Below, in pieces: positions 50,601 through 58,408 of a DNA stretch of 64,000 nt (positions within the stretch are counted from its first letter, which is position 1; every line of letters starts with the position of its first letter). A model generated the notes under the pieces. It worked only from the letters and a program-made list of their open reading frames with translations. It searched no databases and was not told the DNA's origin. The translations under genes were made by a program, and so were the position numbers. This DNA comes from Hyposmocoma kahamanoa (lineage: Eukaryota > Arthropoda > Insecta > Lepidoptera > Cosmopterigidae): NCBI RefSeq assembly GCF_003589595.1, contig NW_020654810.1, forward strand, positions 11,905,357-11,969,356, read 5' to 3'.

Positions 50601-51135
50601 GTTGATGATCTAGATAAACAACTTTTACAATAGAATAAAAGATTATATGGGTAACTATACCAAATAATTATTAAGTAGCTAAAGTAAGTAATTTCCTATG
50701 TATAGTTATTTAAATAAAGTACTTAAGTGTCTATTCATTTTACCGTTTCTGCTGCCGAAATTATTGTATTTTTAGCAGCAATTTCATCTTTAAGTTTCCT
50801 TACATAGCGTTTCAGGTAAACTAACTGTGATACGGTTTCTTGCAGGTTTCCAATCATTTCCCTAGAAGTCGTCAAGTGGTATCTATGAGATTTCTCTAGC
50901 TCTCTAGTTTCACGGAGTTCTAACTCCAATTTCGAATTAATATCTCGTAAATTTTCACATTCCTCTTTCTCATTTGTAAATTCCTGTTTGTTCGACATAT
51001 AGTGTTAATACCAAAACTGCAATAAAATACAATATTCGGAAAAAATATGTGGCTATTACTTACAATTTTACATTTTGATAAACTTTTCAGAATATGTTGA
51101 AATTTATCACTAACTTCATTAGCATTTGAATTCAT
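44650..51135 (-). CDS. Unrecognised coiled-coil protein, about 312-331 aa
   Basis: Exons in transcript order: 51135-51064 (start option A), 50998-50744 (start option B at 50998), 49663-49561, 48623-48517, 47119-46994, 44997-44650. From exon 2 on all phases agree. Option A starts MNSNANEVSDKFQHILKS and would join, through a short intron, at the acceptor before EFTNEKEECENL. Option B starts MSNKQEFTNEKEECENL with exon 1 as leader. Residues 1 to about 200 are a nearly continuous coiled coil (LELELRETRELEKS, DIVKELRNTLENQI, VIQELRSKINDMETQ, LEEKLKQSQFKQYL). The last 90 residues are not helical and end with a basic cluster KKRKLYSDNLQDF, a possible nuclear import signal. I do not recognise the family; structural proteins of chromosomes, centrosomes or cilia are possible. 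The introns hold family D, family M and SINE copies. Confidence 0.72.
45825..46030 (+). repeat. Family D dispersed repeat, short copy
   Basis: Starts gcgactggataaacgaatcg, then tgcgcctggaggtaaatggc, gccactgcgcccgtcaccct, agtcccatgtgcttgtaatt and gattactgcttgg. It lies in the last intron of the coiled-coil gene. Confidence 0.7.
46668..46950. repeat. Family M repeat in the last intron of the coiled-coil gene
   Basis: Left end ttttttataacaaagaccga with cctcaaaagttcgtggaatt, then gccacccttagaggtggaat, ttcaaatttaaatggaacca, and right end acgaacctcctttttttt. This is the longest of the four copies. Confidence 0.75.
47170..47460 (+). repeat. Family D dispersed repeat
   Basis: ttttttttaataacatcaaa, gggaagaacaagtcgtgcgc, agtcccatgtgcctataatt, catggcggcagaaataggta and ggtggcagtactaccctgga follow the family order. 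It starts about 50 bases upstream (in gene sense) of the exon at 47119-46994. Confidence 0.8.
47451..47525. repeat. Two adjacent strong hairpins
   Basis: Arms 47451-47473 and 47480-47502 (ctactgggtcgatacccagt at the turn) pair over about 23 bases with two mismatches. Directly next, gccaacgcga (47502-47511) pairs perfectly with tcgcgttggc (47516-47525). The pair sits at the 3' end of a family D copy. Confidence 0.85.
47925..48262 (-). mobile_element. tRNA-derived SINE, second type, minus strand
   Basis: On the minus strand the head reads gccgtggtagcctaatggtt with a B-box region ggattcgaatccgg. The body follows, and the 3' end has tgatgatgatgctgatgatg, a simple tail. The head does not match the other SINE families in the window. 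It lies in an intron of the coiled-coil gene. Confidence 0.78.
49105..49345. repeat. Family M repeat in an intron of the coiled-coil gene
   Basis: ccagtccaaattttttgtaa, catttaatttgccaagtgtt, gtcacccgtcgaggtgaagt and tcttcgaaatcggttaacaa keep the family order with many changes. Confidence 0.65.
49912..50480 (-). repeat. Family D dispersed repeat, minus strand, split by an insertion
   Basis: The left piece (ttatttctgccgctaagcag, ttttgaagggtaaggg) and the right piece (ggcagtgcccctcagatttt, gcgatttaaaattcttgtgt, ccatcaggcgcacgacttgt, gacgtcatttgatatcac) are the two halves of one family D copy. Between them lies the fold-back element at 50006-50307. Confidence 0.8.
50006..50307. mobile_element. 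Fold-back MITE nested in a family D copy
   Basis: The ends taaaacggctcattcacta and, reversed, taaaacggcccattcccta match at 17 of 19 positions. Inside, both arms share ccgcc-tgcag and actgctcacat/c blocks over about 90 bases, so the element can fold on itself. It is GC-richer than its surroundings and has no coding frame. The nested position shows that it is younger than the host repeat copy. Confidence 0.8.
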
Positions 51136-52038
51136 TTTCGCGATTTATTTTAATATTTATAACGTATGTTTTTATGTAGAGTTTTAACGTAAAGCATATT
51201 TTTACAAAGTAAACTTCCCGCTATTTTTTTTTTCTTAAACTTGATTTTTTTATATTGAGTTGGCTACGAGCAACAGCTTAATAACAAAAAATACAAAACT
51301 AATGGGCATATAAATTAATTTATAAAACCTAAATATAATCATGCAACAAATAATATTGACTTTTGCAAATCTTTTGAACTTACAGCAGCAATGATTTTGG
51401 ATGTAGTTTTTTTTACGCCAATACATAATAATATAGAGAAAACAAAATATTTAATCAAATATGTTCACAACAACGGTCCTTATATAAATTAGTTAGTCCG
51501 AGGTCAAAGCAGCAATTAACATTTTCTTCCATCATTCAATTAATATTTCACATTCACCATCATATTAAGTTATTTAATGTTATTTTTCCAGCCGATTAAT
51601 CGTTTAATATTCTAAATATTTGCTAGAATTTATTATTTATTGAACAAAATTTTGGCTTTAAAGACAGAGCTTACGGCCTTAATAAAAACAGAGATTTTAT
51701 TCACGAATGAAGTAATAAAATTAAATTGTCTAAGATTAAAATTACGTAGAGAATATTTATGAAGAGGCTGTATGGTAAAACCTTTGCCTACCCAGATAAA
51801 TGGGTGAAAATTTATTAAAAAATATATAAGAATATGTAAAAACAAAGCTTCGTGGTTGTGTGTGCGTGTATTGTGTATAACCTCAGCTACGACCTCAGGT
51901 GTAATCTTTTATTTTTCTGTAAATTCACACTAATTTCAAGGATAATAATTGTCAGTGACGGAATCTGCTTTACATTTGGATTTGACAATACAGTTACGAA
52001 TTACGCGCATTGAGTAAAACTTGTATATTAACATTAAC
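51136..52038. promoter_or_regulatory. Divergent upstream region of the coiled-coil gene and HSPA14
   Basis: About 0.9 kb of AT-rich sequence with no coding frame. It holds a block (51758-51787, gaagaggctgtatggtaaaa and cctttgcctacc) also found upstream of MINPP1, and gcattgagtaaaa at 52007-52019, just before the HSPA14 start. No TATA box is assigned. Confidence 0.45.
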
Positions 52039-53460
52039 ATGTCTGTAGCTTACGGCATCCATTTAGGAAATAGCTCCGCGTGTCTGGCTTCTTTTACCAA
52101 TGGAACTGCATCCGTAATTGCTAACGATGCAGGTGACAGGGTCACACCGGCCATAATCGCTCTTAACGGCTCCGAGTGGGAAATAGGCCTTCCCGCTAAA
52201 TCTGGACAGCCCAACTCGAAATCTATTATAAAACACAATAAACGGCTTATGAATTGTGATTTCAATGAAGAAGACCTTGCCTATGTTGAGAGCTCATCGT
52301 CTTGCCGCATCCAAAACGACGATAAATTAGTATATGAATTTGAAACAAGTGAGACTACATTCTACTCCAACCCAGATAATATTACCACTAAGATATATTC
52401 AAAACTATACACCATAGCTAGTCATTCTATGAGGAATGAAGACGATTTGAAGTTGGTATTAGCTGCACCACTAAATTGGACCAATGAGAGCCGTAACCGT
52501 CTAGTAAAATGTGCTGAATTGGCTGGTTTTGATGTGCTGCAAGTTATCAGTGAACCAGCTGCTGCTCTACTGGCTTACAATGTTGAAGAGACAGAAGAAG
52601 ATCTAAATGTTCTTGTATACAGACTGGGTGGTTCCACCTGCGCTGTTTCAATAGCTAAAGTCTCTGGAGGTTTTATAACGATTGAAAAGAACATTTTCCG
52701 TTCAGATTTGGGTGGTCAGTGCTTGACGAAAGACTTGGCTGACTACATAGCTCAGGAATTTAAACAAAAATGGAAATTGGATCCACAAGAAAGTCGCAGA
52801 GCGATGGCTAAACTTCTGCAGCATGCTGATAACTGCAAACATGTTCTGTCCACTCTGAATTCAGCACATGTATTCATTGAGTCTCTATTAGATGGTGTAG
52901 ATTGGAGCCAAAATGTGTCCAGAGCGAGATTCGAAAATATTATTTCCTCAAAAATATCTGCATACATAGAGCCAGCACAGAAAGTGCTTGAAGGTTTTGA
53001 AGAAAAAATCCACAAAATTGTCCTCTGTGGAGGAAGCATGAAGATCCCAAAGCTACAGTCTGCTATTGCCAATTTACTACCTGATGTTGAAGTGCTTTCT
53101 GGTATTAACCCTGATGAAGTTATATCTATTGGCTGTGCTCGGGAAGCTGGACTGCTGCTTGACATCCCAGAATTTTCTTTGCAGGATTTGAACACTGAAG
53201 TAGAATTCCTAGCAAAAAATATTTATGTTAAATACTTAGACCAAACTGTGCAAATGTTCAAAGAAGGTACACCTCCCTTTACTCAAAATACCTGTAGTAT
53301 TGAAGCAAGCATGGATCTCAAGGATATTAACTTTTCATTGCATGATGGCCCAGATGGCGAACAATTAGCATTTGAGACTTTTAATGTTGAAAATTTGGCT
53401 AAACCTTTTACGCTAAAAGGTACATTACAACAATCAAAGATATTGTTACAGGTTGAGTAG
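52039..53460 (+). CDS. HSPA14: Hsp70-like protein of the HSPA14 type, intronless
   Basis: One uninterrupted frame of 473 aa. I choose the ATG at 52039 (SVAYGIHLGNSSACLASF follows) because the frame upstream of it begins only with a non-ATG codon. The actin-type ATPase fold of Hsp70 is visible in order: first phosphate loop GIHLGNSSA (canonical GIDLGTTNS), AGDRVTPAIIAL, AAPLNWTNESRNRL, VISEPAAALLAYN, second phosphate loop VYRLGGSTCAVSI and adenosine-site IVLCGGSMKIPKLQ. The substrate-binding part is short (about 85 residues after residue 385), as in HSPA14, whose human form has 509 aa. HSPA14 pairs with an Hsp40 partner on the ribosome as the animal counterpart of yeast Ssz1 and assists folding of nascent chains. 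Canonical Hsp70 would be about 640 aa with a full lid and an EEVD end; both are absent. Confidence 0.93.
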   Translation: MSVAYGIHLGNSSACLASFTNGTASVIANDAGDRVTPAIIALNGSEWEIGLPAKSGQPNSKSIIKHNKRLMNCDFNEEDLAYVESSSSCRIQNDDKLVYEFETSETTFYSNPDNITTKIYSKLYTIASHSMRNEDDLKLVLAAPLNWTNESRNRLVKCAELAGFDVLQVISEPAAALLAYNVEETEEDLNVLVYRLGGSTCAVSIAKVSGGFITIEKNIFRSDLGGQCLTKDLADYIAQEFKQKWKLDPQESRRAMAKLLQHADNCKHVLSTLNSAHVFIESLLDGVDWSQNVSRARFENIISSKISAYIEPAQKVLEGFEEKIHKIVLCGGSMKIPKLQSAIANLLPDVEVLSGINPDEVISIGCAREAGLLLDIPEFSLQDLNTEVEFLAKNIYVKYLDQTVQMFKEGTPPFTQNTCSIEASMDLKDINFSLHDGPDGEQLAFETFNVENLAKPFTLKGTLQQSKILLQVE

Positions 53461-53488
53461 GTAATATTTATGTCCCATGAGATAATTT

Positions 53489-53494
53489 AATAAA
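53489..53494 (+). promoter_or_regulatory. Polyadenylation signal of HSPA14
   Basis: aataaa lies 28 bases after the stop codon. This gives a very short 3' UTR. Confidence 0.7.
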
Positions 53495-53775
53495 GATTTT
53501 ACTACTTATAACTTAAGTATTTTATTGTAACTAATAATGACTGTTATTTTAAAGCGCAACACTGTTTCAAAATGCCTTCAGATCGGACATTTCTAGTGAA
53601 GCTTAGTATGTAACGTGTTTTCAATGCTCCAAATGCAGGACAAAAATTACTATGGAAATTTTGTATGGTTTTGGTGAAAATTTATTTGCACGTTTTCCAT
53701 TTTTATACTTAGAAATTTCAAAAAATATTAAAACTCAAAAAAATAATAATACTGTTATAGTACATTACGATATTA

Positions 53776-53870
53776 GTGCGTAAAGATGGTTATAACATGC
53801 GAGGCGGAGTTTTAGCCCGAGGCGAAGGCGAGGGCTTAATTGAGCCGAGCATGTTATAACCAATACGCAC
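53776..53870. repeat. Large hairpin beside the Crypton fragment
   Basis: tggttataacatgc (53787-53800) pairs perfectly with gcatgttataacca (53849-53862), and gtgcgta with tacgcac outside it. Outer bases (acgata and tatcgt) extend the stem with small bulges. The loop is GC-rich with repeated gaggcg and gagggc words. Confidence 0.82.
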
Positions 53871-53954
53871 GTATATCGTACGACGTTTTTTAACACATTT
53901 GCGAGGAAACAGAAAAAAAACATTTTATATTTTGTTCATATTTAATTATTGAAA

Positions 53955-54254
53955 TAGTTAGTGAAAATTAATATCGACACCATTTTTCATCTTGAGGGTA
54001 CTTTTCAGCATAGAATATGTTGTCCACAACGAGCTAGGCTTATATTTACTAGCTAGTTCATTAAAATACGCCAAAACAACATTTTCGGAAAATGACTTGG
54101 CATTTTTCATGTTTTTCCACTTCAAGAAATTTTCATACGTGGTTATGTATCTATCCTTGGATATTGACGGCAGCAAGCTGTCGCATGCGGTTCGCGCTTC
54201 TGTTAGTATATCCGATGGAATTGAAGTAATATATTGCTCATCTTCATTCATTCT
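53955..54254 (-). mobile_element. Crypton-type tyrosine recombinase fragment
   Basis: The minus strand encodes 97 residues from ATG at 54251 to a stop at 53958. After an acidic start (MNEDEQYITSIPSD) comes a helical domain with SISKDRYITTYENFLKWK, SFSENVVLAYFNELASKYKP and SSLWTTYSMLKSTL. This resembles the N-terminal SAM-like core-binding domain of Crypton-related tyrosine recombinases in animals. The catalytic half with the Arg/His/Arg/Tyr residues is missing. The fragment might be a truncated element or a domesticated short gene. Family assignment is from memory of the pattern. Confidence 0.6.
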
Positions 54255-55229
54255 TCATTATTGAAAGTTGTCATTTTTAGATATTCACAATACAAGTACA
54301 AAGAAAAGAAAATTTGAGAAAAATGGCGCGAGGATTATTTTCTACCGTGGCTGCGTGAAAATGTTGGCAAAGACTCTAGAGCATGCAGCCAAGTTTTTAA
54401 ATTACCAAATAAACAGTTTTTTTTTAAAAATAAACTCAATCTGTGAATGCACACTGTTGCTTTCCCGCCATTTTAACAGCGCGCTAGCGCTGCCTACTGA
54501 CTGGCGCCGCGCGGCGATTTGTTCGAAATTTGAATAGCAACAGCGCGCTGCTCACTAGCTGGAGTCGTGCGGCGGCGATCAGGTTCCATATTTGAAATGG
54601 CAAATAATACTGTTATGGAATTTGTATGGACTATAACTTAACTATTTGCTTTGGTAACACACGCGTTTTTTATGACCCGCTTTACATATTTAAAACCGGT
54701 GGAATTACATCAGCTTTACGAGCAAGGATGTTAAAAAATAGTTATTAACATGGTATTGACAAGTATTTAAAACGCTATTTATTAAGCTTTGTTGCTTTTC
54801 CAAAATGTAAACGTAAGTTACGAAAATCTAATATTTTCGTAATTTTTTTCTTTATATATTTTTTCTTTAATAGCACCTAAAAATTATTTAAAAAAAAAGT
54901 CAATCATACATCATATCTATGTATTAGCGTACATGTACGCTTTCACATACTTTAATGGCGAATCTGAATTCTATTTACTAGGCAACAATCATTGACTTAC
55001 AAATAGTCAATGGCAACAATATTTAAATTTCTCTGAACAGTACAACCGCGCGGGATTCGCTAATTGCTTTATAAAATTCAAGATTGTAATTCGTTCGCAT
55101 TCCTTAATACCTACAAATGGAATTAACATTTGTAATAGTGAATTCAACAAGTAATTAATATAATAATGGTTAAAAATATTGCTTGCAAAGATAGTCCAGA
55201 AACCATTGTTGGCATATTCTAAGAGGTGG
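54255..55229. other. Intergenic stretch, no gene seen
   Basis: It has a GC-richer patch at 54470-54590 (cagcgcgctagcgctgccta, ctggcgccgcgcggcgattt, then a similar cagcgcgctgctcactagct), a tandem-like pair that may belong to the Crypton-related element. The remainder is AT-rich and unremarkable. Confidence 0.45.
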
Positions 55230-55930
55230 GTGATAAATAAAGTCACGATGATCCGCCGTCAAATAGTATCACCGTGACTCGTTCCCAAGGAACGACGTTC
55301 CAAAGTCACATAGGTGTTCCTCCGTTCCAATAGCTGTCCCCGTCACTCACATCACGACATACGTATTTGATACAATGCGCGATCTCCGTTCCGTGGTGAC
55401 TGAGCGCGCCACTCATTGTAGCTCTCTTCAAATCGGGCCATTTCGGCGATGGGAGTGAATGAAATAGGATGACTTTCTTTGCTCACTCACAAGGGTCGTA
55501 GGTGCTTATTACTACTAGAAAGGGCGGATGAAAAAAATCTGCAGCAGTTATTATAAACCTATTTATGAACAAAGTAAAATATTTTTGTATATTTGTTTTA
55601 TTATAGGAAGAGTTGGTATTTTATATTTATGTATAATCTACTTTGTGTATTCTACTAGAAATATAATTACATTACACTTTCTTGCTATTTTTAACAATCT
55701 AAAGATTCGCATTAAATAAGTAACAAACAAAATTACATTAAATACAAAATCAACTTTTTGAATGGAATGTAAACTTATTACAAAGGGAGTAAAAACTTAA
55801 ATCATTGTATAAAAAACGGCTATAAGTATTAGAAAGAAGCAACTGGCTAAAACCGTATATCGTGATGTAAGTTATAGGCGTGACAAGGTCACGGAAGTAA
55901 CAGTCGTGACAAAATCACGATGATTTATCA
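55230..55930. mobile_element. Candidate nonautonomous DNA element with short inverted ends
   Basis: The left end gtgataaataaagtcacgat and the reversed right end gtgataaatcatcgtgattt share the first nine bases, and both carry gtcacga/tcgtgac words near the end. The interior is partly GC-rich with no coding frame over 63 codons. I see no clear target duplication. Superfamily is unknown. Confidence 0.5.
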
Positions 55931-56164
55931 CTGTGATTTTATTGGAACCGGAACGACGGTCACGGCGATAAAAATATAACGCTATTCTCCATATCTATAC
56001 CTATTCTAAGCGCCTGCAAAACTATTGTTAGCAATTACACGGAGGAGATAAACTGTCAAAGATACCTTTTGTAAAAGCGTATTTTTTTTTAAATGACTTT
56101 CTATAGAAGTTTCCTAAAATAGTGAAAAAAGTAAGTTTAGGTAGAAATAGGCTTCCTGTCTGAG

Positions 56165-57235
56165 GGGAGCATAAAAGTCGATGTCGACGGATTGTGCTCG
56201 GACACCATGCTTATCAACGCCGCGCGCCGGCGTTCCGCAAGGATTTGTGCTATCACCAACTCTGTTCATCCTGCATATCAATGATATGTTATTAACTAGT
56301 AACATTCATTGCTATGCGGATGACAGTACCGGTGATGTTATTATATTTTTTTGTTTTTGTTATTTTATTTATTGAGGATATTATACAGGTCGCACAAATA
56401 TCGCACCAACAAGTGGAACAAAACAGACAGCAACTTGTGTCCAAAATCGAGACTTCTTTGGAGCAGAGCTCAGAATGGAGCCAACAGAATTTAGTAAAAT
56501 TTAACCCCGCAAAGACACAAGTGTGCGCGTTTACCGCTAAAAAAATCCCCATTCGTAATAGCACCAAAGTTCGACATCACGAGGGAAGTCCAGTTCCGGA
56601 GTCATTTGGAGAGCAAACCCACACTGGCTTCAAAAAAGCACGGAGTGCTCAATAGAGCGAAGCAGTACTTCTCTCCAGGTCACCGACTTTTATTATACAT
56701 ATAAAACACAAGTACGGCCTCATATGGAGTATTGCTCGCATTTCTGGGCAGGAGCTCCCAAATACCGGCTTAATCCGCTTGACTCTATCCAACGTAGGGC
56801 TGTTCGTATTATCGATGATCCCAAACTCACAGACGGTATGGAGCCCCTTAGCTTACGGAGAGACTGTATTTTTAGTTGGCTCTCTGTATGTGTTCTACCG
56901 TCTTTATAATGGGGAGTGCTCTGAGGAACTTTTCGAACTGGTGCCACCGTCTCGTTTCTACCAACGCACCTCCCGTCAAAGGAATAGAAGCCATCCCTAC
57001 ATCTTAGATGCCTGGCATTGTAAGACCACATGGGCATCTTGTTCGTTCCTTCCTCGAACCTGCAAGATGTGGAATGATCTTCCTCCTGAAGTGTTCCCTT
57101 TGCGCTATGACATGGGGTTGGGGGTCTGAAAGGCTGGCAACGCATAGCTCATCTGTTGTTGCAAATGTCCATGGGCGACGATGACCACCTCCCATCAAGT
57201 GGGTCGTCGGCTCGGTTGCATCCTTCTTTACATAA
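56165..57235 (+). mobile_element. Non-LTR retrotransposon 3' part (family C)
   Basis: The plus strand encodes RAGVPQGFVLSPTLFILHIN and HCYADDSTGD (catalytic YADD, about 56310-56335). The coding line is then replaced by a T-rich segment and resumes with VSKIETSLEQSSEWSQQNLV and FNPAKTQVCAFTAKK. Through several frameshifts it continues with MEYCSHFWAGAPKYRLNPLD, SIQRRAVRIIDDPKL, SLYVFYRLYNGECSEELFEL and CKMWNDLPPEVFPLRYDMG. It ends in an untranslated part and an A-rich tail near 57240-57255. The copy is dead. Confidence 0.85.
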
Positions 57236-57276
57236 AAAAAGATAAAAAAAAATTAAGTAGTAAATAATTAAGTAAA

Positions 57277-57440
57277 CGAGAGAAATAAATGTAGGCCATG
57301 AGAAGTATTTGCATGGCCTACATTTATTTCTCTCGTGAGTTTGGGTGTAATTTGTGGTTGTCTATGTGTGTGTCCATGGCACCCGCGACACAGGGTTTCC
57401 CTAGTGCGGGGCTATGTTGAGTGTGTGCGTTATTATTATT
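57277..57440 (+). mobile_element. SINE body preceded by a perfect 24-bp inverted repeat
   Basis: The SINE body (tttatttctctcgtgagttt, ccatggcacccgcgacacag, gctatgttgagtgtgtg) lacks its tRNA-like head. Instead, its first 24 bases (57312-57335) are repeated in inverted orientation at 57277-57300 across an 11-base spacer. A short att repeat tail follows. Confidence 0.8.
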
Positions 57441-57714
57441 GTTATTATTATAATTATCACTAATATCAGGTTTCTTACCACGTTATGACTTCTATTTATT
57501 TTCTCGATATTTCGGAACGGTTGCACGCTCCATGATCACCATGGAGCGTGCAACCGCAAAGCTTTCGCGTTATGCGCGCTTAATGTGTACTACTACACTA
57601 CCACTACAAAAAAATAGTCTAATAAAATATGGCAACCGCGTACATTTTATATTTTCCCCACCCTCTAAGGCCATATAGCCATTGCTCAGTTGCCAGCATC
57701 CCAGCTTTATCAAC

Positions 57715-57850
57715 CAGCATTAGTTGACGGTGTGGCAACGATACTGGTTCGAGTCCTATCACATGGAAGGATTTTTTTATGTTGTTTGATTTTTGTATGA
57801 ATAATAATTACAAAATAGTGGAGTATTTTCACAAAAAAATTGTAATGAAA
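57715..57850 (+). mobile_element. tRNA-derived SINE, partial
   Basis: The B-box region ctggttcgagtcctatcaca is followed by aaggatttttttatgttg, tttttgtatgaataataatt and aaaatagtggagtattttca. These match the body of the SINE at 6738-6928. The 5' head is incomplete. Confidence 0.65.
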
Positions 57851-58244
57851 TAAAAACATGATACTAATAATGATAAACATGATGATATTCAATAAAATAA
57901 ATAGGCGTTTTAGTCAAAATTATTGTTCGACAAACTCTAGCATTGTTAACAGACATTGAAAAACGTTTATTATCTGCGCATGCAGCGCCTCTTCGAATAT
58001 TATTGTTGGTTGGTTGCCTGTATTACTCTACTCTTTGTTGGTTGCTTAAAAGGCGAAAGATTTATGCGTTTTGAGGGGAAACCAAAGTTACAAATGCATA
58101 AAAAAATTTTGAAATGATGGCGCTTGCCGCCTTTTCCCAGGATGGAAAAAGATAAATATGTAGGCTAGGCATAGACGGAGAAAACGGTTTATGTGTATAT
58201 CTATCTCTATCTAATAATGGTATTATTGTAAGGAAGAATATAAT

Positions 58245-58312
58245 TTTTATGAAGAGGCTGTTTGGTGAAACCTTTGCCTACTAAATAAACAATTGATAAT
58301 TTATTGAAACAA
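58245..58312. repeat. Block shared with the HSPA14 upstream region
   Basis: tatgaagaggctgtttggtg and cctttgcctacta match 51756-51787 closely, and the frame on the minus strand reads VGKGFT-QPLHK in both. It ends about 100 bases before the MINPP1 start. Confidence 0.7.
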
Positions 58313-58408
58313 AGTGGTCGGAAAATGTAAATAAACAATTGGAGTAAATAAAAAATCGAGTTATTGGTTATTTTCACAGGAAATGCATTGAGTAAAAGCT
58401 GAGCAAAC

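Noticed and set aside
52021..52038. Upstream start of the HSPA14 frame
   Set aside because: The six extra codons begin with TTG, not ATG; ATG at 52039 gives the normal Hsp70 N-terminus.
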